DNA of 64,000 nucleotides, from positions 6,906,769-6,970,768 of the forward strand of contig CM059624.1 of the NCBI GenBank assembly GCA_030435675.1, read 5' to 3'. The notes below the pieces were generated by a model, which saw nothing but the letters and a program-made list of their open reading frames with translations, did no database searches and was not told where the DNA came from. Made by a program: the position numbers and the translations under genes. Shown here piece by piece: positions 21,822 through 34,300 of this stretch; within the stretch, counting starts at the first letter, position 1, and the number at the start of each line of letters is the position of its first letter. Source of the stretch: Steinernema hermaphroditum (Eukaryota > Nematoda > Chromadorea > Rhabditida > Steinernematidae).

Positions 21822-23765
21822 ATGCGGAAGAAACGAATTATACCAATTGAGGTGCCCGGTTCCAGGGATGAAGCGGCCGACGCCGCCGCGCACAAAGTTT
21901 TGTACAATCCCTACCTGCTGACCAAGATTTTAACGAACCTAACCTCGGTGAACGACAGAAAGAACGTGGAGTTGACTTGCAAGTTCTTCAAGGATGTGAG
22001 CCGCGGATCGGTATTTCAATCCGGAAGCTATGGAAACGCCATTGAGTGCTACTACATGGTATGCTACTGCCGCTATCCGCGGCTGATTCTCCAGTTTTCT
22101 AGCACTTCGAACCGAAAATGACTTGCCAGGTCTTGGGCGAATCGTTCACTATGGAAACGGCCACAAGGGAGCAGAATCCCGACTACGTTCCCGCTAGCCA
22201 GCCCAATGGGGTGGAGAACTTGAAGAATTTCTTCATGCGTTTTTCGCGGCGCTCAATGTCCGTGCATTTTGGAGGGACTCCGGCCGAGTACGCGCCGTAC
22301 ATTAAACCTCACACCGTGATATTAACGAAGGACTTCATAAAGTGTTTCATCACACTAAACAACTTGAGGCATTTATGTCTTCGCAACGTGTTCTTGGAGG
22401 CGAGTGCTTCTGACTACAGTAAGTTCTTGCTAAGTTCCTGCATTCTTCTTTCACTTTCAGTCAGGACGAACTTGCTCATCAAGAGCAATCTGTTGGCGCT
22501 CTGTCTTCACAACGTCTCGTGTGGCTCCACCGACGTGCTCCGAAATCTAGTGTCCCTCGCCTCTGGACATGAGCTGAAGAGACTCACTTTAGAGAGTCCG
22601 CTGGCTTTTGTCTTACTCATGCGACTCTTAGCGTCCAATCCAAGATACAAGGATGTGCGAATAGAGACGGTGTCACTGTATTGCTCAAAAGAAGTCATGC
22701 AGTGCGTTCCCTTTTGCCGCTTTCACTCAAATTGAAAGGTTTGTTATTCAGGTTTGTCAATGACATTAAGTACGTCGAAAGGATCGCTGCGAAGCACATT
22801 CGATACATCCATTTGTCCCTCAACTTCTACGGAACACGCAGATGGGAAGAATACAAATCATTCAAGCAGTTTTTGGAGAAAACTTCACTGAATGTGAGCT
22901 TTGATGCCTTTCTGGACCCTTCTATCTCTGCTTGCAGATAGAATCACTCGATGTGCGAATTTACTTTCCCAACGGTCCTTGGCGATTCCCTTCTATCTTC
23001 AATTTGAAAGAACTTTTCAATGGTAAATAAAAAAATCGTAGCTCCTGATGTGACAGCTTCTTTCTAGGACTCAGTAGACATCGTAACATCAAGAAGTTCT
23101 GCCTTAGTGGAAAGCTGGACGCTTGCTACGCGTCAGTGATTCAAAATGCGATAACAGCGCTGTCGATGTTGGAGTTCGTGAAGACTGTTGTGTTCCACCA
23201 AGTCCTGAAAGTATTTGGAGAACCCTTCTGGAGTCACGCGGCTGAGAATCTGCCGAATTCAATAGAAAACCTGACAATATCATCCGCTCACAATCTCAAG
23301 GATCAACACGTAGATGCATTGCTGCTGGTAGGGTGGCACTCTTTAACGAGCATGGAATTGCTTTTGCAGAGGCTCCCTAGACTGAGAAGATTCGCCTTGC
23401 ACGGTGCCAGGAATCTGACGATAGATGGAGCGCGCCGCATATTCTCCAGCACATACCTAACACACGTTGCCGTGCTGTACACCATTGCTGTGAGCAAGGG
23501 GATATCGGAGTTGCTCAGTGAATGTTCCGGAAATCTACAGGCGATCATGGCGGCCGTCAAGAAGAAGCGCCATCTGGATGGCGCTGTGAAGAAAGATCTC
23601 GAAGGACGTTACCCGATTGTGCAATTCCACGACAGTGTCGATGAGGCCAAGAGCTGTTACGACATTGCTACTTCCGAACAGGAACTGAAAGTCCTGAAGG
23701 ACATCTCGAAGTTCTTTTACTGTGACCAGTGCGATGTCGACGTATTAACCAGCCAATACTGCTAG
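21822..23765 (+). CDS. F-box protein with leucine-rich C-terminal region
   Basis: Six exons (21822-22058, 22103-22418, 22461-22701, 22752-22893, 22938-23022, 23068-23765) give 572 aa. The N-terminus contains an F-box-like helix set (YNPYLLTKILTNLTSVNDR, then NVELTCKFFKDVSRGS), the segment that binds SKP1 in SCF ubiquitin ligases. The rest has recurring leucine-rich strands (LNNLRHLCLRNVFLE, LLALCLHNVSC, LKRLTLES, IENLTISSAHNL, LRRFALHGARNLTIDG), consistent with irregular LRRs for substrate binding. It resembles the large nematode F-box families, with no clear orthologue I can name. All introns are 44-50 nt. AATAAA at 23778 closes the gene. It is tail to tail with the NDUFB1-like gene (87 bp between stops). 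Confidence 0.75.
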
Positions 23766-23777
23766 TCTGTTACAATT

Positions 23778-23783
23778 AATAAA
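23778..23783 (+). terminator. Poly(A) signal AATAAA
   Basis: AATAAA 12 nt after the F-box gene stop codon. Confidence 0.65.
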
Positions 23784-23852
23784 ACTGTTTACTGTTCGTC
23801 AAAGCTACAACTAGGAACTCAGAACTTATCGGAGGCTTCCAGCGACCGCGGC

Positions 23853-24103
23853 CTAGTACTTCCAAACATCGTCGTTCTTAGGGATAGCCTGGATTCTGTC
23901 CGCATACATCCGACTATGGCCTTTCATCATTGACGCCTTGTGCATGCCGGCGCGGTCCCAGCAGGTTCCTGAAAGCAGCAACATTGATTGACCAAGGACC
24001 GAGAGTGCTGACCGAAGTAGTAGGCAGCGGGAACCCAGAGACACAAGAACTTGTGCTCCCAGAAGACCTTCTTCGCGAAATAACTGATGGTGAAAGTGCC
24101 CAT
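23853..24103 (-). CDS. NDUFB1-like small complex I subunit
   Basis: Two exons (24013-24103 and 23853-23968, intron 44 nt) give 68 aa. The chain has a single transmembrane-type segment (FLCLWVPAAYYFGTCWD) followed by a basic/amphipathic tail ending IPKNDDVWKY. This reads like NDUFB1 of mitochondrial NADH dehydrogenase: HW..VLVP...G.Y.DR, then MLF/MMK and a terminal VTWK. The similarity is short and was judged by eye. It would sit in the inner mitochondrial membrane arm of complex I. The ATG is 4 nt after CTTTTCAG, an ideal trans-splice acceptor. The upstream same-strand gene ends only 103 bp away, so it is probably the last gene of a mini-operon. Confidence 0.65.
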
Positions 24104-24206
24104 GGCTTCTGAAAAGAGGCTAAGTCAGAGGGCGCCCCGAAACGCGCATCGTGCGCGAAGAATCTGTCCACACACGACGCGCGACGCGACGCGAACCGTA
24201 CCTACT

Positions 24207-24377
24207 CTACTTGGATTCTTTGCCGAGAAGATGCTTGTCCAGAGGGGAGCGGCGACCGTTCAGCTTCCACTGGCGCGTGTGGTTCCAATCGATGAAGATC
24301 AGAGAACCAGCGAGAACGGGCCAAATGTAGAGTGGGACACGCCTTTTCAAGTGGTAGAGCACGGAACCGCCGTCCAT
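24207..24377 (-). CDS. Single-pass 56-aa membrane protein, possibly respiratory-chain subunit
   Basis: Single exon, 56 aa from ATG 24377, preceded by the acceptor-like ATTTAAG. A basic N-terminus (LYHLKRR) leads into one hydrophobic helix (VPLYIWPVLAGSLIFIDW) and a basic tail (NHTRQWKLNGRRSPLDKHLLGKESK). The size, topology and position directly upstream of an NDUFB1-like gene suggest another accessory subunit of complex I or of another mitochondrial complex. I cannot name the family. The gene lies between two same-strand genes at spacings of about 77 and 103 bp, typical of nematode operons. Confidence 0.5.
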   Translation of the reverse strand: MDGGSVLYHLKRRVPLYIWPVLAGSLIFIDWNHTRQWKLNGRRSPLDKHLLGKESK

Positions 24378-24453
24378 CAACGACGGAAGCGATCTTAAAT
24401 ACGCGCGAAGATTAGAGCTGTATGAGAAACAGGCTGGTTAATGACGACGGATA

Positions 24454-25019
24454 TTACAGAAAACGCCAAGAATCTGCGGAAGCAGAAGAGAAACGCGCGG
24501 TGGAGTCTGAGAGGAACGCACGCTCCGCACACCGTTGGATGAGCGACGAGATCTCAGGTATGTCGTTGTGGGAGCGCCAGAGACGAGAAAATCGCTTGGA
24601 GACTGTACTACTGTAGTTCTTCTACAGACGGAGGGGGTCATTTTGCGATAGGAAGTAGTGTGGAGCGGCGGGAAATGGACCGATTTCACATAAAAATGAA
24701 TTCCTGTCTCACCTCGATATCGCTGGATAGCATCTGCGAATCGGCGAAACTCTGGAAATGGCGGCGGATCTTCTGCTTCTGGGGCGTTTGCGGCACTGGG
24801 AGGCTTCTGAGCTCGCATCTGCTTCTGAGAGATGAGTCCGTGGTTCTGGTTGCGTCTTCGCAGTCTCCTCAGAGCGTCGGCGACCTTCGGGATGACTTCT
24901 CAGGCATCGGATTCCTGGCGTCGGACATTTTGTTGTCAGCGGTGGTGGGCCTACGGCATCCGGGTGTCCCAATTCCGTCTAGAAGTCGGAACACTCACAA
25001 CTGCCACAGGGTTTGCCAT
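24454..25019 (-). CDS. Uncharacterised Arg-rich protein, first gene of a minus-strand mini-operon
   Basis: Best model: exons 24995-25019, 24713-24898 and 24454-24602, 119 aa. Exon 2 has good coding character (KVADALRRLRRRNQNHGLIS, then a Pro/Ala/Glu-rich linker and FPEFRRFADAIQRYR) and a strong GTGAGA donor. Exon 3 continues SKRFSRLWRSHNDIPEI to TAA. The exon 1/2 junction relies on a weak CTGAG acceptor and is uncertain. A CAG directly before ATG 25019 fits a trans-splice site. No signal peptide or known domain was recognised. It is the upstream member of three closely spaced minus-strand genes. Confidence 0.42.
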
Positions 25020-28000
25020 CTGACCGACCAGACACGACCGGAGGGACCGACCGTTCACGAGACAGCTCGAGAGCTCGGTGTTAATGAATAAAAAGCAAAT
25101 GAGTGCAATAGAAAACTGCTTTAGGATGACATTGAAAATTTGCGCTCTTAAATGACCGTACTGGAAAGTGCCATATGTTATTTATTTTTTTCGAAATTAA
25201 AAAATCTGGTACTAGCAGAACATTCTGCCAGTACCCTAATTAATAAAAATGCAGTCTATTGTCTACAAAAGCTCTCTGCGCAACCATCAACGGAACAACG
25301 AAATGAACAAAGGGGCGGGATAGTTACAGGATCGTGAAAAATATTACAACTCTTCTAAGAAATCCACCATCTCCGTGAGACGGGACTGTCGTTCCAGTCA
25401 GTCGTCGATTCTGCCCTTAGTCCCTATGCAACATTGACGTTTTCTATTTTTACCGGTGTTGGTAGTGACATAATAATGAATTCCACGAACGAATTCCCGA
25501 AATTGGCTTCCAAATTGTGTAAACAGAACTTTGTTTTTCTGCTTGTTGTTTATTTTAAGAAACTGCCTTCAAAGTGCTCCAAACGATCGCTTTTCACGCG
25601 CCCATAGCTTCTTCTCCGAGCAGTCATAAGCTCTGGCTGTACGTGAATGGTGAATTCCGACTTTTCGGGCATTTAGCGTTCTGCTAAGCTGTTTACACGG
25701 TCGTTCCAAGAGTGCGCAGTCGGATCTTAATCCGCGCGTTCCGTGGCGTTTTGCAGCCCTCGAAGTGCCGTGCAAATTCCAAAATTCCTAATCCAAGTGA
25801 CTTTTCCGCGATGTTCTCACTTCGGATGGTCGCTTAGAGGAGTTCGGACCCTCTCGTCGGTTTCCCCCGGCCGAGACGAACGAATTATCCAATCGCGAGG
25901 GTCTTCAAATCGAGTTACAGAGGCCGAAGCGCTTCAATGGGTCACCGTCTCCACTTTGTGAGAGCTGTTTGGGGTTCAGGTGCGAAAGTTGCTCATCCTC
26001 CCCGAGTGACTTTTCGACTCATGATGTCAGAACTCCGGAGGGTCGAGTGCTTCGGTTCCTTAAGTCGTCGTGCATAGTTGATGCGATTTGTGGGGAGCGT
26101 TTGAAGAGTTCTCTGCAGCCGAGGGGAATGTGGGAGAACGTGCGCTTCCACACTCGCGCGGTACTTTCTGGATGGAGAGGGTGTGTGAGAACGTGAATTG
26201 GGTGAAATTGAATTTATATATCGAGCTGACAAGAATTCAGTTTTTGAGAGAACTAAATTGTCTTTATCACCAGATAATGTCTAGAAATTTCTTTTATTGC
26301 CATAGATCTCGAAGGCAGCTGCACATGACCTGAAGATGACGCTTACAAGTTTTTTTACTTATTAGTTCACATCGATAAACAATCCACTTTTGAGAAACGT
26401 CATCTAACACGGGAAATTACCGTGGAGGTCTTCGCTGCTCTTGTAGTTTCAGTGGTATTTGGAGAGAGCTGCCGCTGATGTGTTGAATCAGTCGATTGTA
26501 GCTTGTCTGTGCTACAATTACAGTACGAACTCCTAATTGCCTGCCTCCCGTAGAGAGCGAAGAAGTGGCGTTTTTTCCTTCTCAGCTGCTGATAAGAACA
26601 AGAGATAATTCTTTTTTAGCCCAGTCCTGTTCTTATAGACATGATCATATCCTATACATACACCCGCATAATCATGTACCTATAAAAGCGGTCTTCAACA
26701 ACCTTTTGTACAATCCTAGAGTTTAAACATCGGTCGCCTCTGTGTGGATGACGCGTCGATCTTTCATGCCCTTAATGGCACAAAGGATCGCAGGCTCATC
26801 CACACGAAAGAGCCTTCTTGTTTACCGAACAAATCACCCGCGACCTCTTCTGCGAACAACAGATCGCTCCTGGAATTCCTCAGATTGTGCTTATTAAGTG
26901 CAGAACTCCGTGTCTTTTCCGAACTGAGTTCCGTTCTTCGCCCCCCCCTCCCCCCATCCCCTCTTTGAGGACCATTTGCGCCTAAAATAAGTCGAAGTTT
27001 CTGCCGGAAACATCCACTTCAGGGGATTTGACATTCGGTGCGCAATTATAAGCTCTAAGAGATTATTCGGATTAAGCATTTGACATATATCGGAAACGGC
27101 TTCTCTCCAACGGCCGCTAACGAACCACTCCGACCTTTAATTGGATTCTCCAAAATTGTTGTTAGCGTTTTTTCGTTATTGTCCTTTTAGAGACTCTGAT
27201 TGAATTTGACAAAAACATAAGCGACCGAAAGGAGAGTGTGGTTAGGTTCTGTACTTACGTTTTCGTCTGCCCCTTTTTTGGATTTGTATCTGTGCTTTGT
27301 ATGACGACTAAGACCAGAAAAAACATCGGTAAACGGAAGCAAATGGACTTTGCCAGTGTCGGTGTTTTCCATCTAGCCACTTCATGACGGACTAGGGGGT
27401 CACCCCTCGAACAAGCAGCGTAAACCCTAGCATAATCTTTCGATCCTCTTCACTCCGTTTCTATAGTTCCAGTTTGATCTCACATCAAGTTCTATAGAGA
27501 GCCGCGGCCAAACTTCAAAAAGCAAAGTCTTGATGCGCTCCATTGCTGATTCTATGAACACATCTTCTCTGCTCACCGGGCTGGACACGTGTTCCGGTTC
27601 AACGATGTCGTTCATTAGAACTGCTTTGCTTCTTATGATCTTGCCTTCCATCTGCTCGGACGATCGACAGAGTCTTCTTTGGAGCGTCACCCTGATTCGT
27701 CTCCATCCGACTCACCCTCTTCTCCTTCTTTCTTCTCCTCTGGCTCCTCCGCCACACTTTTAGTTGCTTCTTCGCGTATGGTCATGGAACGAAGAGTCCC
27801 ATCTGCGTCCATTAGAGTGATCTCCGTGTGCGGATTCCACTTAGGACCGGAAGTTTGTGGTTCCATCGCATGGCGCGGCGTTTTTCAGGCGATGACGGGA
27901 TTCGACTCTGAATTATTAAGGCTAATGCGTAGATCGTCGCGTGACTTTTTCGATCTCGGCAGTCTTTCGCTCCCTTGTTATGAGTATGATTCGGCCACGA

Positions 28001-28380
28001 TTGGCTTTATTTAGCAGCTCGACCTGCGAATCTCGAATTCTTCTTCGTAGCCCCTGGCTGTAATATCTCTTCTTTGGCTGATGCTTTTTTGATTAGTGCA
28101 GTCTTTGAGTCTTTGAGATCTGAGTCTCCTAATGGCTAATTATCGGATAGTGATCCCCGTGCAAATTAGCTGAAGGACCTAATTGGAGTAGCGACATCCA
28201 TTTTGGGATCTGGATTGTTTTGACTCTATAAACTACAGCTGCCTACGTGCGTTTCAGAGGCACGGAAGAGATCATTGAACAGCTGCAGATGAATATTTCA
28301 GGTGACCGGATGTTTTCAGTACACTTCGCTGCATTTGCAGTCCCTTTAAGAGTTTATTTACGATCACCCTCTCTGTACTC
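25020..28380. other. Gene desert, part 1: no supported gene
   Basis: AT-rich and GC-richer patches alternate. Short open frames exist on both strands, but none has a domain, splice pattern or signal peptide I can support. A CCTATAAAAGC near 26680 is TATA-like with no gene behind it. Confidence 0.35.
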
Positions 28381-28388
28381 TATATAAG
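28381..28388 (+). promoter_or_regulatory. TATA-box-like sequence TATATAAG in a GC-rich flank
   Basis: TATATAAGGCGGGGG looks like a genuine core promoter. About 200 nt downstream is an open frame of about 90 codons ending at 28862 that starts only at a GTG and has no recognisable domain. No confident gene follows, so it might drive a non-coding or missed transcript. Confidence 0.25.
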
Positions 28389-31300
28389 GCGGGGGTTTTC
28401 ACCAAATCGGATAGGAAAGAGAGTGAGTAAGACATTCGTTTGTTCTCCAAAAGACCAATCAAAGGTGTTTACCGTCGATTCGGTTAAAATTACAGTAGCA
28501 GTAGTACTCATAGAGTGCATCACATTTGTGTAACAGTGGTATAACGATGTCCTGCAAGAGTCCTATCTATCGGTGAAATCGGTGAAAAGGTGACATCCGG
28601 CAAACCCTTCCCCGTCACGCCTAGAGAAATCATTTTTGCCTTGGGGTATACACCTTTGACCGAGCAGCATGTGTTGTGTTTGGATTTCCATCACTTACTC
28701 ATATCGAAGTCGTTCAGTGGTCGCAAGGCGCCTGACATCGAGGGTGCCTACAACAAGATGGTGGTAAAGGTTGGAACTTATTTGTTGGTCTTGTTAGCTG
28801 GTATTTGCCAACATCAACATCATATCGAAGGAATTTGGCTCAAATTGAAATTCCTATCCTAATGACTTTCGTCTTTTCACTGAAATTTATCGTCGTGAAC
28901 ATTCATAGTTTCCTCAGACGAGGTAGTTCGCTTTCTAGCAGCTAGAATCTAGGACCTTTTTCATCTAGGTTCTGATTTCCTCTCATTCTTTTTTGCCCTT
29001 CTAATGGACGCCCTTAAATAGCTGCGTACCTTTTGCGCCCAACCTTAAACACTCACTAAGGCCTTGTTTCCTGGGTAGCTTTCGGGCACCTCTGTAAATA
29101 GTGTGACTAGGATTGGCACTCGTTTCGGACTCAAGCCGCCTTTTTGACCCGACTCGGCGTTTTTTGGCCCGGATGCCAACCCAAATGCGTTAATGTAAGT
29201 GCGCCAAACCGAAAATAAATCAAAACGAACTCTCTGTTTTCGAACTTCCTTCATGTTATCAGTGTCGATCCACAACTGTGTAATTGATGTTTTAGAAACG
29301 TAACACCAATCCGTCAAGAGGTCGAAGGATGTTTTGCCAGCGGTGTCCACAGCTTTCAGTTTGAACTTTTGAATTCAGATGACACTGCGTCAGTCTTGCC
29401 TCGTAGACGGGGCTGTATGAGATACGGTAACCGTCTCTACTAGCGTATTTATATTTTATCGATAGACAGTAGATGGTTCGAAATTTCAAATCGGACACTT
29501 CCACTTGTTTTTTTCGAGGTCGAACTTTAGCGACACCACGTTCGAGATTACTCTTTGGGAATAGAAGAAGTCCCTAGTTGATGTTCTTTTCTAAAATAAC
29601 ACCGATTCGTCAAAAGTTGTTTCGTCATTTGTTTTTTGAAGTATTCCATTCGTCAACTCCTCTGCTTCTTTTGGACCTTTTCTGAGTGGCGCCGTTTAGA
29701 CGCTGCTCAGAAATGCATCAAAATCGTCTGCCTTCTTCTCCATTAGCTCATAACTCTGCAGTGAGGATTAAATTGCTCAAGTAGAACTGCACTCTTCTCG
29801 ACACAAAAAGGCTCTCAGCTATTGATGGGATGAGTTCCCACTTCCGCATGAGACCCTAGACCCTAGATGAGGTCCAGGCCAAGGACGGCACCTGCACGAC
29901 AGTTTTTCGATCTCTGATATTTCCGCGCGTAACCGAATACCTTCTGGACGTCCCCCACAAAGTCACTTTTTGCGCTCCAGGTGTCAAGTTCGCAGGTTCG
30001 CCCCTCCGAGGCCGCTTTGTGTCTTCCGATCGCTTTCGGCCGAACAAACGGAGTTCTCCGCTTTCGCGGCCCTTCGCACTCACTTTTTCCTTTGTTTTCC
30101 CCTCCGCCGCATCAATCACCCATCGTTCCGACCTCATAAACAGATTCGTTTTTGACGATCTTCGTCTTCACACGACGAGAAGGTCTTTTAAAAAGTTGCT
30201 TTGAAATGTTCTTGAACTCTCGGAGTCACCGCTGAGGCTATTCAGAGGATAGCAGTTCCTCTTGGCCTCTTTGATGCTTGTTCCGCTTAAGGGTAGCTTG
30301 CTTCGCGGACTAAAACATAACAAATAAATATAAGTAGCACTAAATACACGTTAACCCGGAAGACCAGGTCTGGCAATAGGCGAAAAACACCATAAATAAT
30401 TCTCTGGACGACCGTAGAATTCGCTCTCTCCCGCTCCAGAACCTCGTTTGTTCGAATCTTTCCCTCCAAATTTGACGTTTTCTCGTTTTGCACAATGTCC
30501 GGGGGACTTGACCCGAGGCAAAGTCTCTAGGCTCCCATAATCTCTCTCCCAGCTGAGTTCCAGGGGATTCCAGCCATTCCCTCGCTTGCGTCAGCGGCGA
30601 CTCCGCAGATCGTGTGTACTGTGGTTGGGTCCCGAGACAACCTTGCATTAATCTCCGCATTCCCCTGTGTTTTCGCACCCCTCCCCATCAATCTCCGGCC
30701 TTTCCACCTCAAAACAAACTCCTTCTGGCGCCTCGTCCCCTGGCTGGCCCCGACCCAGTCACCTAATTCATCAATCCCAATGCAAAACACCAAATCGGGG
30801 CAATCGACGGCGACATCCCGTCGGTGACTCCACCTCCGAGCGCAGATTCTGTTTTCCTCTTGAACGCCTTTCTTGATTTATCGCCGATTTTCTCTCGTCT
30901 TTTGCGACCAGTTGCTCCTCTAGCTCAAAAACGGTCCAGGGGTGCGCCCTAATGACGACGTTCCCCAAAGTACGTTCGCACTCTCCGGGCCAAGGAGGCG
31001 TCCTTCGACCTCAGAAGGCCATTTTCCAGGCAATTCCCGGCACGGAGACGTCTTCTATGAAATATCCACGCATAAGGCGAAACTCCGTGTGGCGATCACG
31101 CGAGAACATTTCGGAGTGTTTTTTCTTCCGGTGAGACTCTATTTGTCAACTGAAATATCCCCTACTTACATTATAGAGTAGTTATTAGTACATCCTTAGA
31201 AGGGGTGACTTTCCTCATTTAGATTCTGAAAGTTGGCCTTTTTTGCTAAGATTCCGGGACTTTCACTAGCTGTGGCGAGAATCGTCCACGATAAAAGAAA

Positions 31301-34300
31301 GCTAATCTTCTGTGGCTTGTGATCCCGGCTTATTAGTTTAGTTGCTTTCGTTCCGTCAGGCGACGCGAACGGCCGTTGGATTTGGAAGGCAATTCCCGGT
31401 AATAGGCAATTAACTTGTTGGAATTTGGTTCCAGTGACTAACAGAGGAATTGTGTTTGCCTGCGCCGTGTTTTCCATCGATGTGTGGATTTGGCGATCGT
31501 TGAGACCTGCTTCACAAGTCCACCATCTTATGTATTCTCACGATAGTGGATGGGAGTCACGAACGTGCCAAATAAGAAAACATGCGGGGGTTATAAGACG
31601 ACAATTTTCGGTGACAAACGATGGCTGTTGTCATATCAACGCCCGATTGTTTTGGTCTCAAGTCGCCTATGCGACATTTCCATAATTACGGTGACGTCGG
31701 CTTTGAGACGTTTCCTTTTATGGAAACGCGACGTTTTTTTGCGATCTGCAAATGAGCCACTTCTATCTCTACGAGTTTATCTTCTCGTATCATAAGATCT
31801 TGCGCCTTGCGAGACTTGCGCCACCGACTCAAATGAGGGACCCTTCGATCTCTACTGGATGTGGCGTTGTGGTAAAATGAAATGGCCAAATTCCATCAGG
31901 TTCAACTTTTATCTCGTTTCATGACCTTTTTCGTGCCACACACGACGCCAATAGCGTCTAGGATCGACTTCCCTTCCGTGTTATTCAAATGTTGGCGACA
32001 AACACCAATTTTCAGCCGTCAGTTGCCCATTGTAAGCCTCCCCCTTCCGACGTTGAATCACACACTGGACAAAGGAACGTAGCCACATTGCTCGGATCCT
32101 TTCCCCCCGAGTTCTATTTGCCGTCAAAGCTTGTTTCAAACCTAAATTTACCCTTTATCGCACTAATCGCCTCGATGTAGAAATGAGCTATTGATCAAAA
32201 AGTTGTTTTGTTCGTTTCTTTTCACGTGGTCCAATTGTGAGTGGTCTTTAAAGTGAAGTGGTTGTTAGGCAATGAAATAAAAGCGCCGAAATGGATTTTT
32301 TATTACCGAAAAAGGGCGCTTTTTTCATTTGCGGATTAGGCGATGTGTCGATTGCGGATTAAAGACTCCACTAGAACGAGCGACTTTTGCTTCTATTTCA
32401 AATGAGAATTCCTCAGAAGTGACCTCTTTAGAAGATCGAGGACATCCACCTAGATGCACTTCAGAACCTGCTTGAAAGGGACCACGTGTAGCGAAACGAT
32501 CTAGATGCGCTTTGTTCCTAAAGAACGTACGACAGACAATCATTTATTTTTGTTGTCCTTCAAGTGCTGACCTGACCTGCTTGGCAAGATCAGGGTCCAT
32601 CTATCTCTGCGCTGAGTACCTCAGAAGCTCGATGGATTGAGGGTCTATTTATAGAGTCCAATCGCTGTTCAAATCTGTGTGCAGACCAAAGGTCGACGGT
32701 CAACTTCTAGGGAATCGAAGAGTTTGAAGGTCCCAATTTGCAACGAGTTTATCGAGAAAAAGAAACGCACTTTCGGGCTCATTTAATTCGTTTCCAAAGG
32801 TCTGTTTAGAGCAAAGGATAAAGCAAAATAAAATCCCTGTTTCATTTATAGAGATATGATCAATTTGCGAAAAACAGTGCCAGGTTAAAATCAAGGTGAT
32901 TGTCCCTAAGAAGTATGCTACGTTTTATTCGCGGTTTTCCTATATTTGATTTGAATAGTTGTGATGTGTGGCGTAGATGACCGATGCTAAGCCAGTACCC
33001 ATCGTCTTTGGATGTATCCAAATTCTAAAAGCTCAAATTTGCCCCGAATAGAGAATATGGTTTGTTTTGCTCCAGGGACAAGTCACGTGGAGAATAGAAT
33101 ATTCAAAAACATCGTCGCGACTTGTTTTACCCATCCGTCTTCCACGCGTGGTTAACTTTTGACATTCGGCTCGAAAGCCACTTACCATATAGCCTCTAGA
33201 TGGAGTCATAGTATCAGTCACTGGAACGACCTTTACTGGAAGTGATCGAAGTTTTTTGACTGCGGATGACTACTTGACCATTCGTCACTTCATCTGGAAA
33301 GGGCGCTGTCGTGAGACAGTCCAATGGGATTAGAAGACCTTGGCTTCAATGTCGGGGACAAAACAGTGAATAATGGGCGCTAACAACCTATAGGACCACG
33401 TTCCTTTGTAGCGGTGATGTCTGGCCACGTCTGCAATTCCTAACTGTTGACGCTGTGGCTACGTGCAGATACAATGTTTGGAGCTATACGCTCTTAATTC
33501 AAGCCGAGTCTTCTGTTTGAACTTCTCCAGGTCGCTGCTTTGTTCATCTGGAGAAATATTCAGCTTCTTCGAGAAGATCACAGTTCACAGTTTCGCAAAA
33601 GTGTACTTTCCGCATTTCATGCAGGGATTTCTTGGTAAATGCCCATCACAAGGACACTCTTTTTCTTTCGTCAGCCCCATCTGGACCTTCCTGTGACCAC
33701 CTATTCAAGGTGGACACGTCTACAGAAGGCGTAGATGTTCTTTTACGGAAAATAATTTCTGGGATTGCGTCTAGGAAGGGAATGTTTTCGTCTTCTCCAT
33801 TTCTCGCGATGAGTCAAGAGTTGTGTTTGTGTTTCTGCGCAAGCGAAGATCGATGTCCGACGGCGGCCTTTAGATCACAATTATGATAAGCTCCGCGCAG
33901 AAGGGGCCTAAGCAGCAAACAAGCGAGTGGCACCGAGTGACCCTCCTCTTCCAGGCCTCGATCCGGGGGGCGCCCCTCCGATCGTCCTTTTCTCCCGAGG
34001 GGATCCGAAGACTTCCTTTCCCTAACCTCGTTTTCGCCTTCTCTCATTAACACTTCTTCCGGTGGCCACTCTCTCACGTACATCCCAAAACGTTCATATC
34101 CATGCGTTTGGAGGCGCCGAAGGGACAATTAGTGCCGAATTTTATTCTTCATATAAGATCAACATTAGCCTTCCTGTATTTGCTCTGGAGGTTCATTATT
34201 GGGTTGGTGTCCCACTTAACGGACAGAGGCCGGATCCCTCGTTCGTAGAAAGTGTCAGGTTAGGGGATCTCATGTAATAAAGATTTTGTTATACAGCAGA

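Noticed and set aside
28590..28862. 90-codon frame after the TATATAAG site
   Set aside because: It starts only at GTG and shows no domain or coding bias I can support; kept only as a note to the promoter-like site.
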